DNA of 64,000 nt from Saccharicrinis sp963677345 (lineage in GTDB: Bacteria > Bacteroidota > Bacteroidia > Bacteroidales > Marinilabiliaceae). The stretch covers positions 1 through 64,000 of the forward strand of contig CAXXLC010000024.1 in assembly GCA_963677345.2 (NCBI GenBank), in the 5' to 3' direction. Shown in pieces: positions 63,786 to 64,000 of this stretch. How positions within the stretch are numbered: the stretch's first letter is position 1; each line of letters opens with the position of its first letter. Made by a program: the position numbers and the translations under genes. Below the pieces are notes generated by a model. The model was not told the DNA's origin, did not search any database, and saw only the letters and a list, made by a program, of their open reading frames with translations.

Positions 63786-64000
63786 ATGATAAAATTACGG
63801 AATTGTAAGATAATAGGATTTGTGTTATTTCAACGCGGATTTTTTATTCTGTTGATGTTCATCTTGTTCTGTAACATTAAAGCTCAGGACAGGATAGAAA
63901 TTGGACTGGTTGGCGGAGCTTCATATTATATTGGAGATTTAAATCCCAACAAGCAATTGTATAAACCAGGCCCTGCGTTTGGGATGCTGGCCAGGTATAT
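63786..64000 (+). CDS. PorG/DUF6089-like outer-membrane protein (5' part)
   Basis: A gene cut by the window end, with 71 codons visible. Signal peptide (FILLMFILFCNIKAQ) is followed by IEIGLVGGASYYIGDLNPN and PGPAFGMLARY. This opening is characteristic of DUF6089 outer-membrane beta-barrel proteins such as PorG of the type IX secretion system. The assignment rests on this N terminus only. Confidence 0.7.
   Translation, partial: MIKLRNCKIIGFVLFQRGFFILLMFILFCNIKAQDRIEIGLVGGASYYIGDLNPNKQLYKPGPAFGMLARY

Noticed and set aside
1..64000. tRNA, rRNA, metabolite riboswitch or replication origin
   Set aside because: I looked for T-loop-like sequence, conserved riboswitch cores and DnaA-box clusters and saw none convincing. 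A tRNAscan or Infernal run would be decisive.

Overview
The window looks like chromosomal DNA of a Bacteroidota member, most plausibly a marine or anaerobic Bacteroidales/Marinilabiliales-type bacterium. The support is the AT-rich sequence, several Bacteroidota-type promoters (TAnnTTTG), families typical of the phylum (DUF2023, DUF3098, DUF4290, DUF5723, DUF445, GIN-domain DUF2807, a PorG/DUF6089-like N terminus) and a two-subunit 2-oxoacid:ferredoxin oxidoreductase. The species cannot be fixed from the sequence alone. No rRNA, tRNA or CRISPR array was seen.

Layout. 0-8.1 kb: a small unknown gene, a flavodoxin with a tightly coupled 49-residue upstream ORF, a frame-broken DUF2023 gene, and a surface trio (frame-broken OmpA/PD40 protein, lipoprotein, DUF5723 outer-membrane protein). 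8.1-12.1 kb: a minus-strand iron operon in which a DtxR-like repressor and a membrane-anchored DtxR-FeoA-FeoA protein precede a FeoB split into separate GTPase and permease genes. 12.1-13 kb: a RAYT transposase flanked by its REP palindromes. 13-18.8 kb: housekeeping and metabolic genes. 18.9-25.35 kb: a mobile-element cluster with an IS110 element carrying a candidate bridge RNA, a decayed IS66 element with recognisable inverted repeats, a 21-bp phased A-tract array, and an intact ISAs1 with a 10-bp target duplication just upstream of ilvA. 25.4-44.7 kb: ordinary core genes (ilvA, a MscS-type channel, peroxiredoxin, KorAB, gamma carbonic anhydrase, S41 protease, cysH, pfkA, photolyase, and the queA-truB-uppP-DUF3098-ftsX cluster). 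45.7-54 kb: a repeated module of secreted TonB_C/TPR proteins (three copies) and PAS-LuxR regulators (two copies). It is interrupted by two group II intron deletion derivatives that bracket a GNAT/small-protein toxin-antitoxin candidate, followed by about 1.7 kb of gene-free repeats. 54-64 kb: pcrA/uvrD, DUF4290-murA, two TlpA-like proteins, grpE-dnaJ, kbl and the start of a porG-like gene.

Most genes work alone or in short operons. The clearest joint functions are ferrous iron uptake with its own regulators, cell-envelope synthesis and division (uppP, ftsX, murA), chaperones (grpE-dnaJ), and ferredoxin/flavodoxin-linked redox metabolism (korAB, flavodoxin). Several genes (DUF2023, the OmpA protein, IS66 tnpC) carry frameshifts. 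Three of these lie in homopolymers, so consensus error is possible there. The five or so in tnpC mostly do not and look like real decay.
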